DNA of 64,000 nucleotides from Caldanaerobius fijiensis DSM 17918 (GTDB taxonomy: Bacteria; Bacillota; Thermoanaerobacteria; Thermoanaerobacterales; Caldanaerobiaceae). The position numbers were made by a program, and so were the translations under genes. Positions 36,969 to 44,573 of this stretch are shown one piece after another; position 1 is the stretch's first letter, and the number at the start of each line of letters is the position of its first letter. Below the pieces are notes generated by a model. That model searched no databases. It saw only the letters and a list, made by a program, of their open reading frames with translations, and was not told the origin of the DNA. Where the stretch lies: the NCBI RefSeq assembly GCF_900129075.1, contig NZ_FQVH01000002.1, forward strand, positions 62,001-126,000, in the 5' to 3' direction.

Positions 36969-37706
36969 ATGAAATGGCTTTATAATAAACAAGGTGGTTT
37001 TACACTGCTGGAATTGGTAGTAACGATAGGGATACTTGGCATAATAATGGTGCCTATATTAGGGTTGTTTAATCAAGCTTATTTAGTAGATCAGGGCTCA
37101 TGGTCGAAAATCCAAACTCTTAATGCTGCCCAGGCGGTTATGGAAGATGTGATGGCCGGGAAGGTATCTGAAGGTTATCAGCCGCCTAAAGGGTATTGTG
37201 TTGATGTAAAGTCCTCTAATGTGAGCGGCGTTTCTGGCTTAAACAAGGTACACATTAAGGTATATCCTCAAAATGCCCCCAATTGGGGTGTAGAGCTTAC
37301 AGCTTATACGGCAGGAGATGTGTCTTATGAGTCCCCTGGGAATAACGGTGAACAAAATGGGAAACCAAAGGAGGATAGCTTTTACAAGTGGCTTAGAGCC
37401 CATACGGATACTTTTAACACTATGTTTATATTGGTATTGGTGATATATCTTGCCTCTACCGTATTTTCAAAAGAGACGATTTTTGACCTGGCTATACCTG
37501 ATTCTAAAAAAGCTTTTGATTATGTTATGGATATTCTGCACGATAAGTTTTACGGCGTGGATTATAAGGGTGTTATCAAAAATGCCGATCTGGCCAGTGA
37601 AATTGAAAAAGCTCATGGGTTAAAAGGCACCGATTGGGGAATTGTAAAAAAGCTAGCAAAATTTCTGGATAACCTGAGAGAAAAATTGAATGTGTGGTTT
37701 TTATGA
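36969..37706 (+). CDS. Minor prepilin with extra membrane segment (PilV-like)
   Basis: A 245-residue protein with leader NKQGG and cleavage before FTLLELVVTIGILGIIMVP. After a normal head of about 130 residues it has a polar linker (NNGEQNGKPKEDS), a second hydrophobic segment (TMFILVLVIYLASTVF, around residues 150-166) and a basic/helical C terminus of about 80 residues. The second membrane segment is unusual for a pilin. The start at ATG 36969 is placed by GAGGG. It overlaps the next gene by four bases. Confidence 0.82.
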   Translation: MKWLYNKQGGFTLLELVVTIGILGIIMVPILGLFNQAYLVDQGSWSKIQTLNAAQAVMEDVMAGKVSEGYQPPKGYCVDVKSSNVSGVSGLNKVHIKVYPQNAPNWGVELTAYTAGDVSYESPGNNGEQNGKPKEDSFYKWLRAHTDTFNTMFILVLVIYLASTVFSKETIFDLAIPDSKKAFDYVMDILHDKFYGVDYKGVIKNADLASEIEKAHGLKGTDWGIVKKLAKFLDNLREKLNVWFL

Positions 37707-38149
37707 GTGTAAAATATACTTTTGGACAAAGAGGTTTCACATTGGTGGAATTGATAATAACTATATCGCTGTTTAGTATTGTATTTCTGGTTGTGGCTTC
37801 TTTTTTTAGATATGAATTGTTAAGCTTCAGGGTATTAAGCGACGACGCAAAGCTTAAGGTGCAAATGGACGATTTAATGAATAGTATAGTAGAAGATATA
37901 CGAGCTGTAAATGATTCTGATTTAATAAGTATTTCAGCGGATGATTCAAATTTTATATTAAAAGTAGGTAATGATGAATACAATTATGACAAAAATGATT
38001 TAAAGGTATATAAAAATAGGTATCTTTTAGCAGAAGACATAGAGAATTTTTACGTGAGTGTAAATGAGAGAACGATAAATATCTTTATAACAGGAAAAGG
38101 TGCTCGTAGGGATTATACGTTGACGACATCTGTCGTCTTGCGCAGGTGA
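37703..38149 (+). CDS. Minor prepilin (PilW/PulJ-like)
   Basis: A 148-residue protein whose leader GQRG is followed by FTLVELIITISLFSIVFLVVA. The short acidic head resembles PulJ/PilW-type minor pilins. The ATG at 37703 overlaps the previous stop (ATGA), implying coupling. It probably belongs to the tip or priming complex. Confidence 0.85.
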   Translation: MSVKYTFGQRGFTLVELIITISLFSIVFLVVASFFRYELLSFRVLSDDAKLKVQMDDLMNSIVEDIRAVNDSDLISISADDSNFILKVGNDEYNYDKNDLKVYKNRYLLAEDIENFYVSVNERTINIFITGKGARRDYTLTTSVVLRR

Positions 38150-38153
38150 TTGT

Positions 38154-38792
38154 ATGAATCAAAAAGGATATTCGTTAGTTTCAATTGTAATTGTTTTTTT
38201 TATATTGTCATTGTTGGGATTGTCTGTTTTATGGGTGACCTTTAACCAAAGATCTAAAGTAAATAGGGATTATGACAATCTATCAGCAATTTATGCCGCT
38301 GAAAGCGGCATCGAATACATGAAGGCTGTTATAAATAACAGTATAGATAACAATTCTAATAATAATGGAAATAATGGCAATAAAAATAATAATAGCGGCA
38401 AAAAAGAAAATAATGGTAACAAACAAAACGAAGGAAATAATGACAACGAGGACATTTTACAGCAGACACTTAGTGGTTATATAGACCAGATAGAAAAAAT
38501 AGAAGGTGATAAACATTTTATTATAAAAGGTATTTCAGTTCTAGATAATAGTAACGGCAATGGCAATAATAACGGCAAAAGTAATGGTAATGGCAATAAT
38601 AACGGCAATAATGGTAACGGCAATTCTTCATATGTAATATCAATTGCATCAGAAGGACATGCAGGTAAGCAGGTTTATACAGCTTATATCAAACTGATAG
38701 TGGATACGCATGGTAATTCAAGTTCTTTATCGATAGAAACGTGGAAGATAATTAAGGGAAGCTATAAACCTGCTATATTTAATAACTTGTAA
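38154..38792 (+). CDS. PilX-like minor prepilin with Asn/Gly-rich insertions
   Basis: A 212-residue protein. Its leader MNQKG precedes YSLVSIVIVFFILSLLGLSVL; position +5 is Ser rather than Glu, as in PilX/GspK-type tip subunits, and YAAESGIEYMKA is a typical PilX segment. Two low-complexity runs, about residues 61-100 and 137-162, are made almost only of Asn, Gly, Lys and Ser. They look like flexible linkers or surface repeats and arise from AAT/GGT-type triplets. Length may vary between strains. Confidence 0.83.
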   Translation: MNQKGYSLVSIVIVFFILSLLGLSVLWVTFNQRSKVNRDYDNLSAIYAAESGIEYMKAVINNSIDNNSNNNGNNGNKNNNSGKKENNGNKQNEGNNDNEDILQQTLSGYIDQIEKIEGDKHFIIKGISVLDNSNGNGNNNGKSNGNGNNNGNNGNGNSSYVISIASEGHAGKQVYTAYIKLIVDTHGNSSSLSIETWKIIKGSYKPAIFNNL

Positions 38793-38806
38793 ATGGGAGA
38801 GGAACA

Positions 38807-39745
38807 ATGGTATTTTTATTACCGAATATCGGCATAGATGTGGGTTCTAAATTCACAAAAATAGCTATTTTAAAAAAAGATAAATACAAATATTACAGCT
38901 TATTGACGCCGGACAATTGCGTGAACAATGGGCGAATATTAGACGTGGATAAATTGGCTTCTAGTATAAAGGATTTTTTTAAGAAAAATAGGATTAAGGG
39001 TCAACTGTGCTTTTCATTATCCTGTTCTGATATTATAATAAGAGAGATATATATGCCCAGGATGAGTGAAGCAGAGCTAAAAAATGCCGTGAGGTTTGAA
39101 GCTGGTAAATATATACCGATGTTATCTGATGATTATATTGTGGATTACAAGGTGTTAGGCGAAATAGATAATGGCTTGAGAGTGCTTTTAGTTGCCTGTC
39201 CACGGTCAACTATAGACGGATACTTAAATTTAGCCGTCAAGCTTAGAATGAAGATTAAGGCCGTCGATATTTTCCCAAACGCTGTAATAAAAGCCATAAA
39301 ATTTTTTAAATTTCTTACAGATGATCCTATGGCATTAATAGATATGGGACATAAATACACCAAGATATTGATCGCTGAAAGGGGAGTATACGGGTTTTAC
39401 AGAGAAATACCTTTTGGCAGTGAAAATGTAGCATTACTCCTGGCAAATAAGTACAATATCGATTTGAATACAGCTGATGAAAAACTGACAAAAGGCGATT
39501 ATGACATAATTCAAATGGACGGTTTTTTCGACTCGCTTTTAAGGGAAATTGATACGGTATTTAATTACTATTACACCCATTTTAGAAAGGATATATCATA
39601 TATATATTTAAGCGGTGGCCTTTCCAATATCAAAGGATTAGATGGGGTTATAAAGGATTATTTTAATATAGAAATAAAATATTTTTCATCAGAAGATATG
39701 AAGTGTATATTGCCTGCACTGGGAGCAGCCTTGAGGGGGTGTTGA
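38807..39745 (+). CDS. pilM: Type IV pilus assembly protein PilM
   Basis: Cytoplasmic actin-like ATPase that binds the N terminus of PilN. The 312-residue protein begins IGIDVGSKFTKIAIL, a phosphate-binding motif, with EIYMPRMSEAELKNAVRFEA and a later LIDMGHKYTKILI motif. YLSGGLSNIKGL is the adenosine motif. It overlaps pilN by four bases. Confidence 0.92.
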   Translation: MVFLLPNIGIDVGSKFTKIAILKKDKYKYYSLLTPDNCVNNGRILDVDKLASSIKDFFKKNRIKGQLCFSLSCSDIIIREIYMPRMSEAELKNAVRFEAGKYIPMLSDDYIVDYKVLGEIDNGLRVLLVACPRSTIDGYLNLAVKLRMKIKAVDIFPNAVIKAIKFFKFLTDDPMALIDMGHKYTKILIAERGVYGFYREIPFGSENVALLLANKYNIDLNTADEKLTKGDYDIIQMDGFFDSLLREIDTVFNYYYTHFRKDISYIYLSGGLSNIKGLDGVIKDYFNIEIKYFSSEDMKCILPALGAALRGC

Positions 39746-40278
39746 ATATAAAAGACATCAATCTACTGCCAGAAGAGATTTATATTAAAGAATATCAGAG
39801 AAAAAAAAGAATTTTAAAGACATTGTTAATTTTATTATTTTTTGCCTTTTTAATAGGTATCTATGTAGAAACAGTTAGGGTGCAGTCTACGTATGAAAGT
39901 AAAATCGATTCCATAACCATAAAGGCAAAGAATGGTACTATAAGTGACCTTTCAAGGCTTAAAGACTTGGAAAATGCTGTTGTATCAATGAAAAAATCTG
40001 TCGAGCAGATAAAAAAGACCAGAATGGATTGGCCTGCTATATTCGATGATATTACTTTAATAACTCCTAGAAATGTTTCTATTATAAATCTTACAGCTGA
40101 TGAACAAGGGATGAAATTGACTGGAGAGGCCAAATCTGCGGAAGATATAGCATTATTTATTAAGAACCTCAAATCTTTAAATTATATTTATGAGATAAAA
40201 CCTGTATCCATTGGAGATGAAAATAAGGGTATATTGTCTTTTAATTTGAATATATACTTTAAGGTGGCACAAAGATGA
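39742..40278 (+). CDS. pilN: Type IV pilus assembly protein PilN
   Basis: A bitopic inner-membrane protein of 178 residues. The conserved INLLPEE near the N terminus binds PilM, followed by a single membrane segment (TLLILLFFAFLIGIYVETV), a coiled coil and a ferredoxin-like domain. The TTG start at 39742 overlaps the pilM stop and is preceded by GAGGGGG. An upstream in-frame ATG at 39703 lies within pilM and is rejected. Confidence 0.9.
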   Translation: MNIKDINLLPEEIYIKEYQRKKRILKTLLILLFFAFLIGIYVETVRVQSTYESKIDSITIKAKNGTISDLSRLKDLENAVVSMKKSVEQIKKTRMDWPAIFDDITLITPRNVSIINLTADEQGMKLTGEAKSAEDIALFIKNLKSLNYIYEIKPVSIGDENKGILSFNLNIYFKVAQR

Positions 40279-41030
40279 GTTTAACAAATAGGGAAAAACG
40301 GTTGATCATACTTTTGATAATCGTCTCTATATTGGCGCTGTATTACCAATATATTATCTATCCAAGGCTATTGAAAATAAATGAATTAAAAGCAAATTAT
40401 ATGTCGATGGAAAGAAGATATAACAGTACTACAAAAAGCATAGATGTTTCAAATATAGGTGATTCTATAAAAAAATATGAGAGGCAACTGGCATTATACG
40501 ATGAGTATATTCCTGAGTATTCAAATATAGAGGACTTTATAGTAGAATTGTATAAATATGCTGAGACATCAGGAATAAAAATCCAATCGATTCAGTTTGA
40601 CCAGGAGCAACAAGGCTCAAAGCAGCAGGAAGCAAAATCAAAGGTTTATAAGGTATATCCTATGATTATTGATGTCAAGGGTAGTTATACATGCATTGCC
40701 AATTTTGTGACGATGATTCAGAACTCTAGGAGGCTTACCACTATAAAAGGCGTATCGTTATCCAGATCTGAAGAAAGTATAAATGCTATTATAAACGTAA
40801 ATATATATTACCAAAAAGATTCTTTTATGAACGCGAAAATGGGAAAATATTCAGGTAAGGACGATCCGTTTAAACCATTAGTAACTCCTGTTCAAGGTCA
40901 ATCAACACAATCTAATGGTAATCTAACTCAAACGGGAAGTTCCCAGGTTCAGCAAGAGATCAATAAGGAGATAACGAATCAATTAAAGGAAACGATAAAT
41001 AGCCTTATAGATAATATTGGTAAAAAATGA
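40275..41030 (+). CDS. pilO: Type IV pilus assembly protein PilO
   Basis: A 251-residue partner of PilN. One membrane segment (LIILLIIVSILALYYQYII) precedes a coiled coil and a PilO domain (YAETSGIKIQSIQF, FVTMIQNSRRLTTIKGV). A Gln/Asn/Thr-rich tail of about 50 residues ends the protein. It overlaps pilN by four bases. Confidence 0.9.
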   Translation: MSLTNREKRLIILLIIVSILALYYQYIIYPRLLKINELKANYMSMERRYNSTTKSIDVSNIGDSIKKYERQLALYDEYIPEYSNIEDFIVELYKYAETSGIKIQSIQFDQEQQGSKQQEAKSKVYKVYPMIIDVKGSYTCIANFVTMIQNSRRLTTIKGVSLSRSEESINAIINVNIYYQKDSFMNAKMGKYSGKDDPFKPLVTPVQGQSTQSNGNLTQTGSSQVQQEINKEITNQLKETINSLIDNIGKK

Positions 41031-41048
41031 AAAAAGGAGGGAAAGAGT

Positions 41049-41330
41049 GTGTTAAAGGTGAAGAACTGTATGGAAGATCTTGTGTTTGAGATGATAGATG
41101 GGATTATAAAAGACATCGATGTGTGCAAATGTGATAAGTGTAAAATGGATATTGCAGCGCTGGCTTTAAATAATTTGAAACCTCATTATGTTGTGACGCC
41201 GATAGGAGAGGTATATACAAAAGTAAATATACTGAAACAGCAATTCGAGGCTGATATAATATCAGAGATAGTAAAAGCTGCTCAATATGTGGCAGAAAAT
41301 CCAAGGCATGATGTCAACATTCTCAAATAG
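41049..41330 (+). CDS. comFB: ComFB-family late competence protein
   Basis: A 93-residue protein of the ComFB family with KNCMEDLVFEMIDGIIKDID and the Cys cluster CKCDKCKMDIAALALN, which may bind zinc. In other bacteria some ComFB-like proteins bind cyclic di-nucleotides or influence pilus and competence functions. Its place between pilO and the second prepilin block fits a pilus-linked regulator. A GTG start follows AGGAGGG. Confidence 0.85.
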   Translation: MLKVKNCMEDLVFEMIDGIIKDIDVCKCDKCKMDIAALALNNLKPHYVVTPIGEVYTKVNILKQQFEADIISEIVKAAQYVAENPRHDVNILK

Positions 41331-41373
41331 ATGAATAAATCATAAAATGGTAGAAATTTTATTAATAAGAAGG

Positions 41374-41414
41374 AATCCCTCTATTTATGTCGAATTTACA
41401 TAAATGGAGGGATT
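41374..41414 (+). promoter_or_regulatory. Hairpin enclosing the ribosome site of the second prepilin block
   Basis: AATCCCTCTATTTATGT (41374-41390) pairs with ACATAAATGGAGGGATT (41398-41414) with a single G-U pair and a 7-base loop. The right arm contains GGAGGGA, the ribosome site of the prepilin that follows. The T-rich stretch after it is short, so it could be a leaky terminator and a translational switch. Confidence 0.65.
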
Positions 41415-41418
41415 TGTT

Positions 41419-41841
41419 TTGATAAAAAATGGATTTACGTTGATGGAATTAATTTGCACATTAGCGATTTTGGCAGTTGTCATAACGGTGTCAGTTCCTT
41501 ATGCTTTTGATATAGGCTCTATTAAGTTTGAAACAGCACAGCATAAACTATTAAATGATATTAGATATTACCAGGAGTTATCAGATTTTACTAATAAAAC
41601 CCATACATTGATTTTTTATAACACTTATTATGTAATAAGTAATGGGATAAATTCGTCCAGAGTATATCTTCCTGATGGAGTTAAATTGACGGTAATATCT
41701 GGGTCCAATACTATAAAATTTGAAAGTGATGGTATGCCTGTAGGAATATATGGTTCGGGATGTAGTTTAAAGCTTTCGTATGAAGAGAAAAACGTTATTT
41801 TGACGATTAGACCTATTACAGGAAGGGTGAAGATAAAATAG
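41419..41841 (+). CDS. Prepilin-like protein (GspH/FimT-like)
   Basis: A 140-residue prepilin. The leader MIKNG is followed by FTLMELICTLAILAVVITVSVP with Glu at +5, and the head resembles GspH/FimT minor subunits. The frame opens at ATG 41404, inside the hairpin; TTG at 41419 is spaced six bases from GGAGGGA and gives a normal short leader, so it is preferred. It overlaps the next gene by four bases if that uses AUA. Confidence 0.83.
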   Translation: MIKNGFTLMELICTLAILAVVITVSVPYAFDIGSIKFETAQHKLLNDIRYYQELSDFTNKTHTLIFYNTYYVISNGINSSRVYLPDGVKLTVISGSNTIKFESDGMPVGIYGSGCSLKLSYEEKNVILTIRPITGRVKIK

Positions 41842-42176
41842 AGCAAAAGGGCGTTGTATTAATCGATGTACTGTTAGCTATAGTGCTGATGGGTGTTTTA
41901 AGTATTCCAATTTTTTATATGTGGGAGAATACAAAAAGTGCCGTCCAGGAATCGGAGATACAAACTGAAATGGCATATATAGCCCAAAGCATTATAGAAC
42001 TTTATAAGTCCAATAAAAATGTAGACCTTTCGCAATACAGCAGTAAATATGATATTACAATTAAAAAGATATTTCCTCCTGGTGTGCCTGAAAGTATAGA
42101 GGAATTGGATGTTACTTTGCGATTGAAAGCGCATGATTCTTTATATTTTCGCCTGGTCACTTATATAAGGAAGTGA
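41838..42176 (+). CDS. Prepilin-like protein with probable AUA start codon
   Basis: The frame encodes IEQKG then VVLIDVLLAIVLMGVL, a prepilin leader and hydrophobic stretch with Asp at +5. No ATG, GTG or TTG exists between the upstream stop at 41808 and the processing site; the first GTG (41883) would remove leader and half of the membrane segment. ATA at 41838 overlaps the upstream stop (ATAG), like the ATGA and TTGA overlaps elsewhere in the locus. It sits 7 bases after AAGGGTGA. The predicted product is 112 residues. A sequencing error creating ATA is the alternative. Confidence 0.7.
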   Translation: MEQKGVVLIDVLLAIVLMGVLSIPIFYMWENTKSAVQESEIQTEMAYIAQSIIELYKSNKNVDLSQYSSKYDITIKKIFPPGVPESIEELDVTLRLKAHDSLYFRLVTYIRK

Positions 42177-42180
42177 TGGT

Positions 42181-42627
42181 ATGAGTAGAGGGTTTACTCT
42201 TATAGAGGTAATATTGTCCCTTGCATTGATTTCAATGGTTTTAATGATAGCGTTTTATTTTTCTTCTTATTCATACGATTATTATACCAGAATGATTAAT
42301 GATTTAGATATACAGCAAAATGTCAGGTACGCTATGCACAAAATAGTAAGTGAGGTTAAGAAGGTCAATGACAGAGGAAAAATTGTAATAGAGAACGGGG
42401 GTAGAAAAATCAATATAATGGAGTCAAATTTCACTGCCCCACTGGATATTTATTATATTCCCGAAACTAAAACTATTTATATGTATTCTAGTGCACAAAA
42501 TGATCTAGCTTATGGTATAGATGATTTTAATGCACGCCTTGAAGGCGATTTGTTGACGATATCTATAAAAGTCAAAAAGAAGGTATTGTCAGCATCAGTG
42601 AAATTAATGTATAATAGTGGTGATTAA
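42181..42627 (+). CDS. Minor prepilin (PilW/PulJ-like)
   Basis: A 148-residue prepilin with the very short leader MSRG before FTLIEVILSLALISMVLMIAF and Glu at +5. The head (YYTRMINDLDIQQNVRYAMHK) resembles PilW/PulJ minor pilins. It starts four bases after the previous gene. Confidence 0.87.
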   Translation: MSRGFTLIEVILSLALISMVLMIAFYFSSYSYDYYTRMINDLDIQQNVRYAMHKIVSEVKKVNDRGKIVIENGGRKINIMESNFTAPLDIYYIPETKTIYMYSSAQNDLAYGIDDFNARLEGDLLTISIKVKKKVLSASVKLMYNSGD

Positions 42628-42629
42628 TT

Positions 42630-43181
42630 GTGGAACAACGAGGATGGGTTACTGTTGCTGTTATACTTATAGTGACAATAGCATTGCTCTATATAACCGC
42701 TTTAAGCGCCATGTCCAGTCAAGAGTATACCATGGCGCTTTATAGTAAACAAGAAATTGCTGCCATGTATTCAGCAGAAGCGGGTATGGAAGTAATGAAG
42801 GTTTATATAGAAGATGCAGTGGCGTCCTTAAATAACCAGATACAATGCATAAAGGAACAACGTGAAGCTCAAGGCTCTTTGCTTACGAAGGATAACGTAT
42901 ATGGTATTATTAACAATTATATGAGCAACTGGTGTGATACAATGTCCACAAACACCGTTAAAAATATCTATAATTATCCAGGTAAATATTATATTAAAGA
43001 ATTAAAATATTTTGATTCTTTGAAGTCCGACTATAAAGTATTTCGCCATGTGTTGTTCTTACAGGTAATAGGAATTTGTGGTAAAAGCAGTACTGCATAT
43101 AATGGGAATATTCAATTTAATGTTGATGATAATACTCTATTAGTGAGTACCAAGATCTTGATGTGGGGCAAGGTGAATTGA
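42630..43181 (+). CDS. PilX/GspK-like minor prepilin
   Basis: A 183-residue protein with leader-like MEQRG and hydrophobic WVTVAVILIVTIALLYITAL, lacking Glu at +5. It contains the segment AAMYSAEAGMEVMKVYIE, which matches the PilX/GspK region also seen in the earlier low-complexity prepilin. It is the last gene of the pilus locus; a GTG start follows GTGGTGAT. Confidence 0.8.
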   Translation: MEQRGWVTVAVILIVTIALLYITALSAMSSQEYTMALYSKQEIAAMYSAEAGMEVMKVYIEDAVASLNNQIQCIKEQREAQGSLLTKDNVYGIINNYMSNWCDTMSTNTVKNIYNYPGKYYIKELKYFDSLKSDYKVFRHVLFLQVIGICGKSSTAYNGNIQFNVDDNTLLVSTKILMWGKVN

Positions 43182-43182
43182 T

Positions 43183-43701
43183 GTGAATGCTGTTTTGATA
43201 GGGTTTATGGGATGCGGGAAAACTACTGTAGGACGTATTGTTTCACAATACTTGAAGTGGAATTTTATTGATACCGATGATTTGATAGTTGAAAAAACTA
43301 AAATATCCATTTCCGATATATTCAAAAGATATGGCGAAGCTTATTTTCGACAGATAGAAAGCCAGATCATTAAGGATATTTCTGACGTGGATAAATGTGT
43401 TATATCACTGGGCGGTGGGGCCGTATTAAATGAGCAAAATATAAATACTTTAAAGGGGAAAGGCTTGGTATTCTACCTTAAAGGATCTCCAGAAACTATT
43501 ATTGCCCACATTGGCGATAATAAAGATAGGCCATTGCTCCACACTTCAAATCCCTATAATACTATAAAAGAGCTATTAAATAAAAGACACCCATTATATG
43601 TTAAAAATAGCCATTACTCTATTGACATTGATGGGAAGGATCCTGAAACTATAGCACATGAAATCATTAACATTTTAAAAGATGCAGAAAGGAGAAAATG
43701 A
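43183..43701 (+). CDS. aroK: Shikimate kinase
   Basis: Phosphorylates shikimate at the 3-OH with ATP. The 172-residue protein has Walker A GFMGCGKTTVGR, the DTDD motif that binds shikimate, SLGGGAVL, and the lid region around KDRPLL. The GTG start lies one base after the last prepilin, so it may be co-transcribed with the pilus genes. It overlaps the downstream gene frame slightly. Confidence 0.95.
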   Translation: MNAVLIGFMGCGKTTVGRIVSQYLKWNFIDTDDLIVEKTKISISDIFKRYGEAYFRQIESQIIKDISDVDKCVISLGGGAVLNEQNINTLKGKGLVFYLKGSPETIIAHIGDNKDRPLLHTSNPYNTIKELLNKRHPLYVKNSHYSIDIDGKDPETIAHEIINILKDAERRK

Positions 43702-44573
43702 TGACGATAAAATTTGGACCATCTGGCAATTCTGATATTTTTTATCAACAAGGTCATAAATCCTCTCTTGAAATGCCCGCGTGGTTACGCGATATGGGCT
43801 TGGATGCATATGAGTATTCTTTTGGAAGGGGAATAAGGATTAAAGAAGATACTGCAAGATCTCTTGGTATAAATGCGAAATCTCAACAAATAACCATTTC
43901 TGTTCATGCACCCTATTATATTAATCTGGCAACCCCTGATGAAGAAAAAAGGCGCAATTCTATAAAGTATATCGTCGACAGCGTTATTGCCGCGGATTGG
44001 ATGGGCGCAACAAGGGTTGTGATTCACCCGGGAGTACCTGGAAAAATGTCAAGGAAAGAAGCTTTAGAAAAGGCAAAGTATGTTTTAGCAAAAGCTTTAG
44101 AAGAAATTGATAGCCTGGGTCTTGGTCATATATCTTTGTGCCCTGAAACTATGGGTAAAAAGAATCAGTTAGGAACTGTTGACGAGGTTATGGATTTATG
44201 TTCCATTGATAATAGGCTTATCCCCACTATAGACTTTGGACATATACATGCACGGGACTGCGGAGCTATCAGAAATAAGGATGATTATGCCAGAATCCTA
44301 GATACGATTGAGTCGTCATTAAAAGATGAAAGAGCACTGCATTTTCATGTACACTTTAGTAGAATAGAGTACACTGAGGGAGGGGAAAGTAAACACTGGA
44401 ATCTTAAAGATACACAGTTTGGCCCTGAATTTGAACCTTTGGCAGAATTGCTCGTCGAGCGCAAGTTACAGCCGACGATAATATGCGAATCGAGGGGCAT
44501 GATGGCAGAAGATGCTCTGGAACTTAAGAAGATTTATCTAAGTAAATTGAATCAGGGAGGTCGTGATGTATAG
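43701..44573 (+). CDS. TIM-barrel protein, endonuclease IV / xylose isomerase-like
   Basis: A 290-residue AP endonuclease 2-type TIM barrel. Several metal-ligand positions of endonuclease IV are visible: SVHAPYYINLA, VVIHPGVPG, CPETMG, TIDFGHIHA, HFHVHFS and the late ICESRG. These support a metal-dependent enzyme. Whether it cuts abasic sites or acts on a sugar is not clear, since the length and head differ from canonical Nfo. It lies between aroK and proB. ATG at 43701 is better spaced from AAAGGAG than ATG at 43698. Confidence 0.8.
   Translation: MTIKFGPSGNSDIFYQQGHKSSLEMPAWLRDMGLDAYEYSFGRGIRIKEDTARSLGINAKSQQITISVHAPYYINLATPDEEKRRNSIKYIVDSVIAADWMGATRVVIHPGVPGKMSRKEALEKAKYVLAKALEEIDSLGLGHISLCPETMGKKNQLGTVDEVMDLCSIDNRLIPTIDFGHIHARDCGAIRNKDDYARILDTIESSLKDERALHFHVHFSRIEYTEGGESKHWNLKDTQFGPEFEPLAELLVERKLQPTIICESRGMMAEDALELKKIYLSKLNQGGRDV

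Noticed and set aside
38330-38640. Possible CRISPR or direct-repeat array
   Set aside because: The repeats are short AAT/GGT-like triplets within an open prepilin frame and have no regular spacers.
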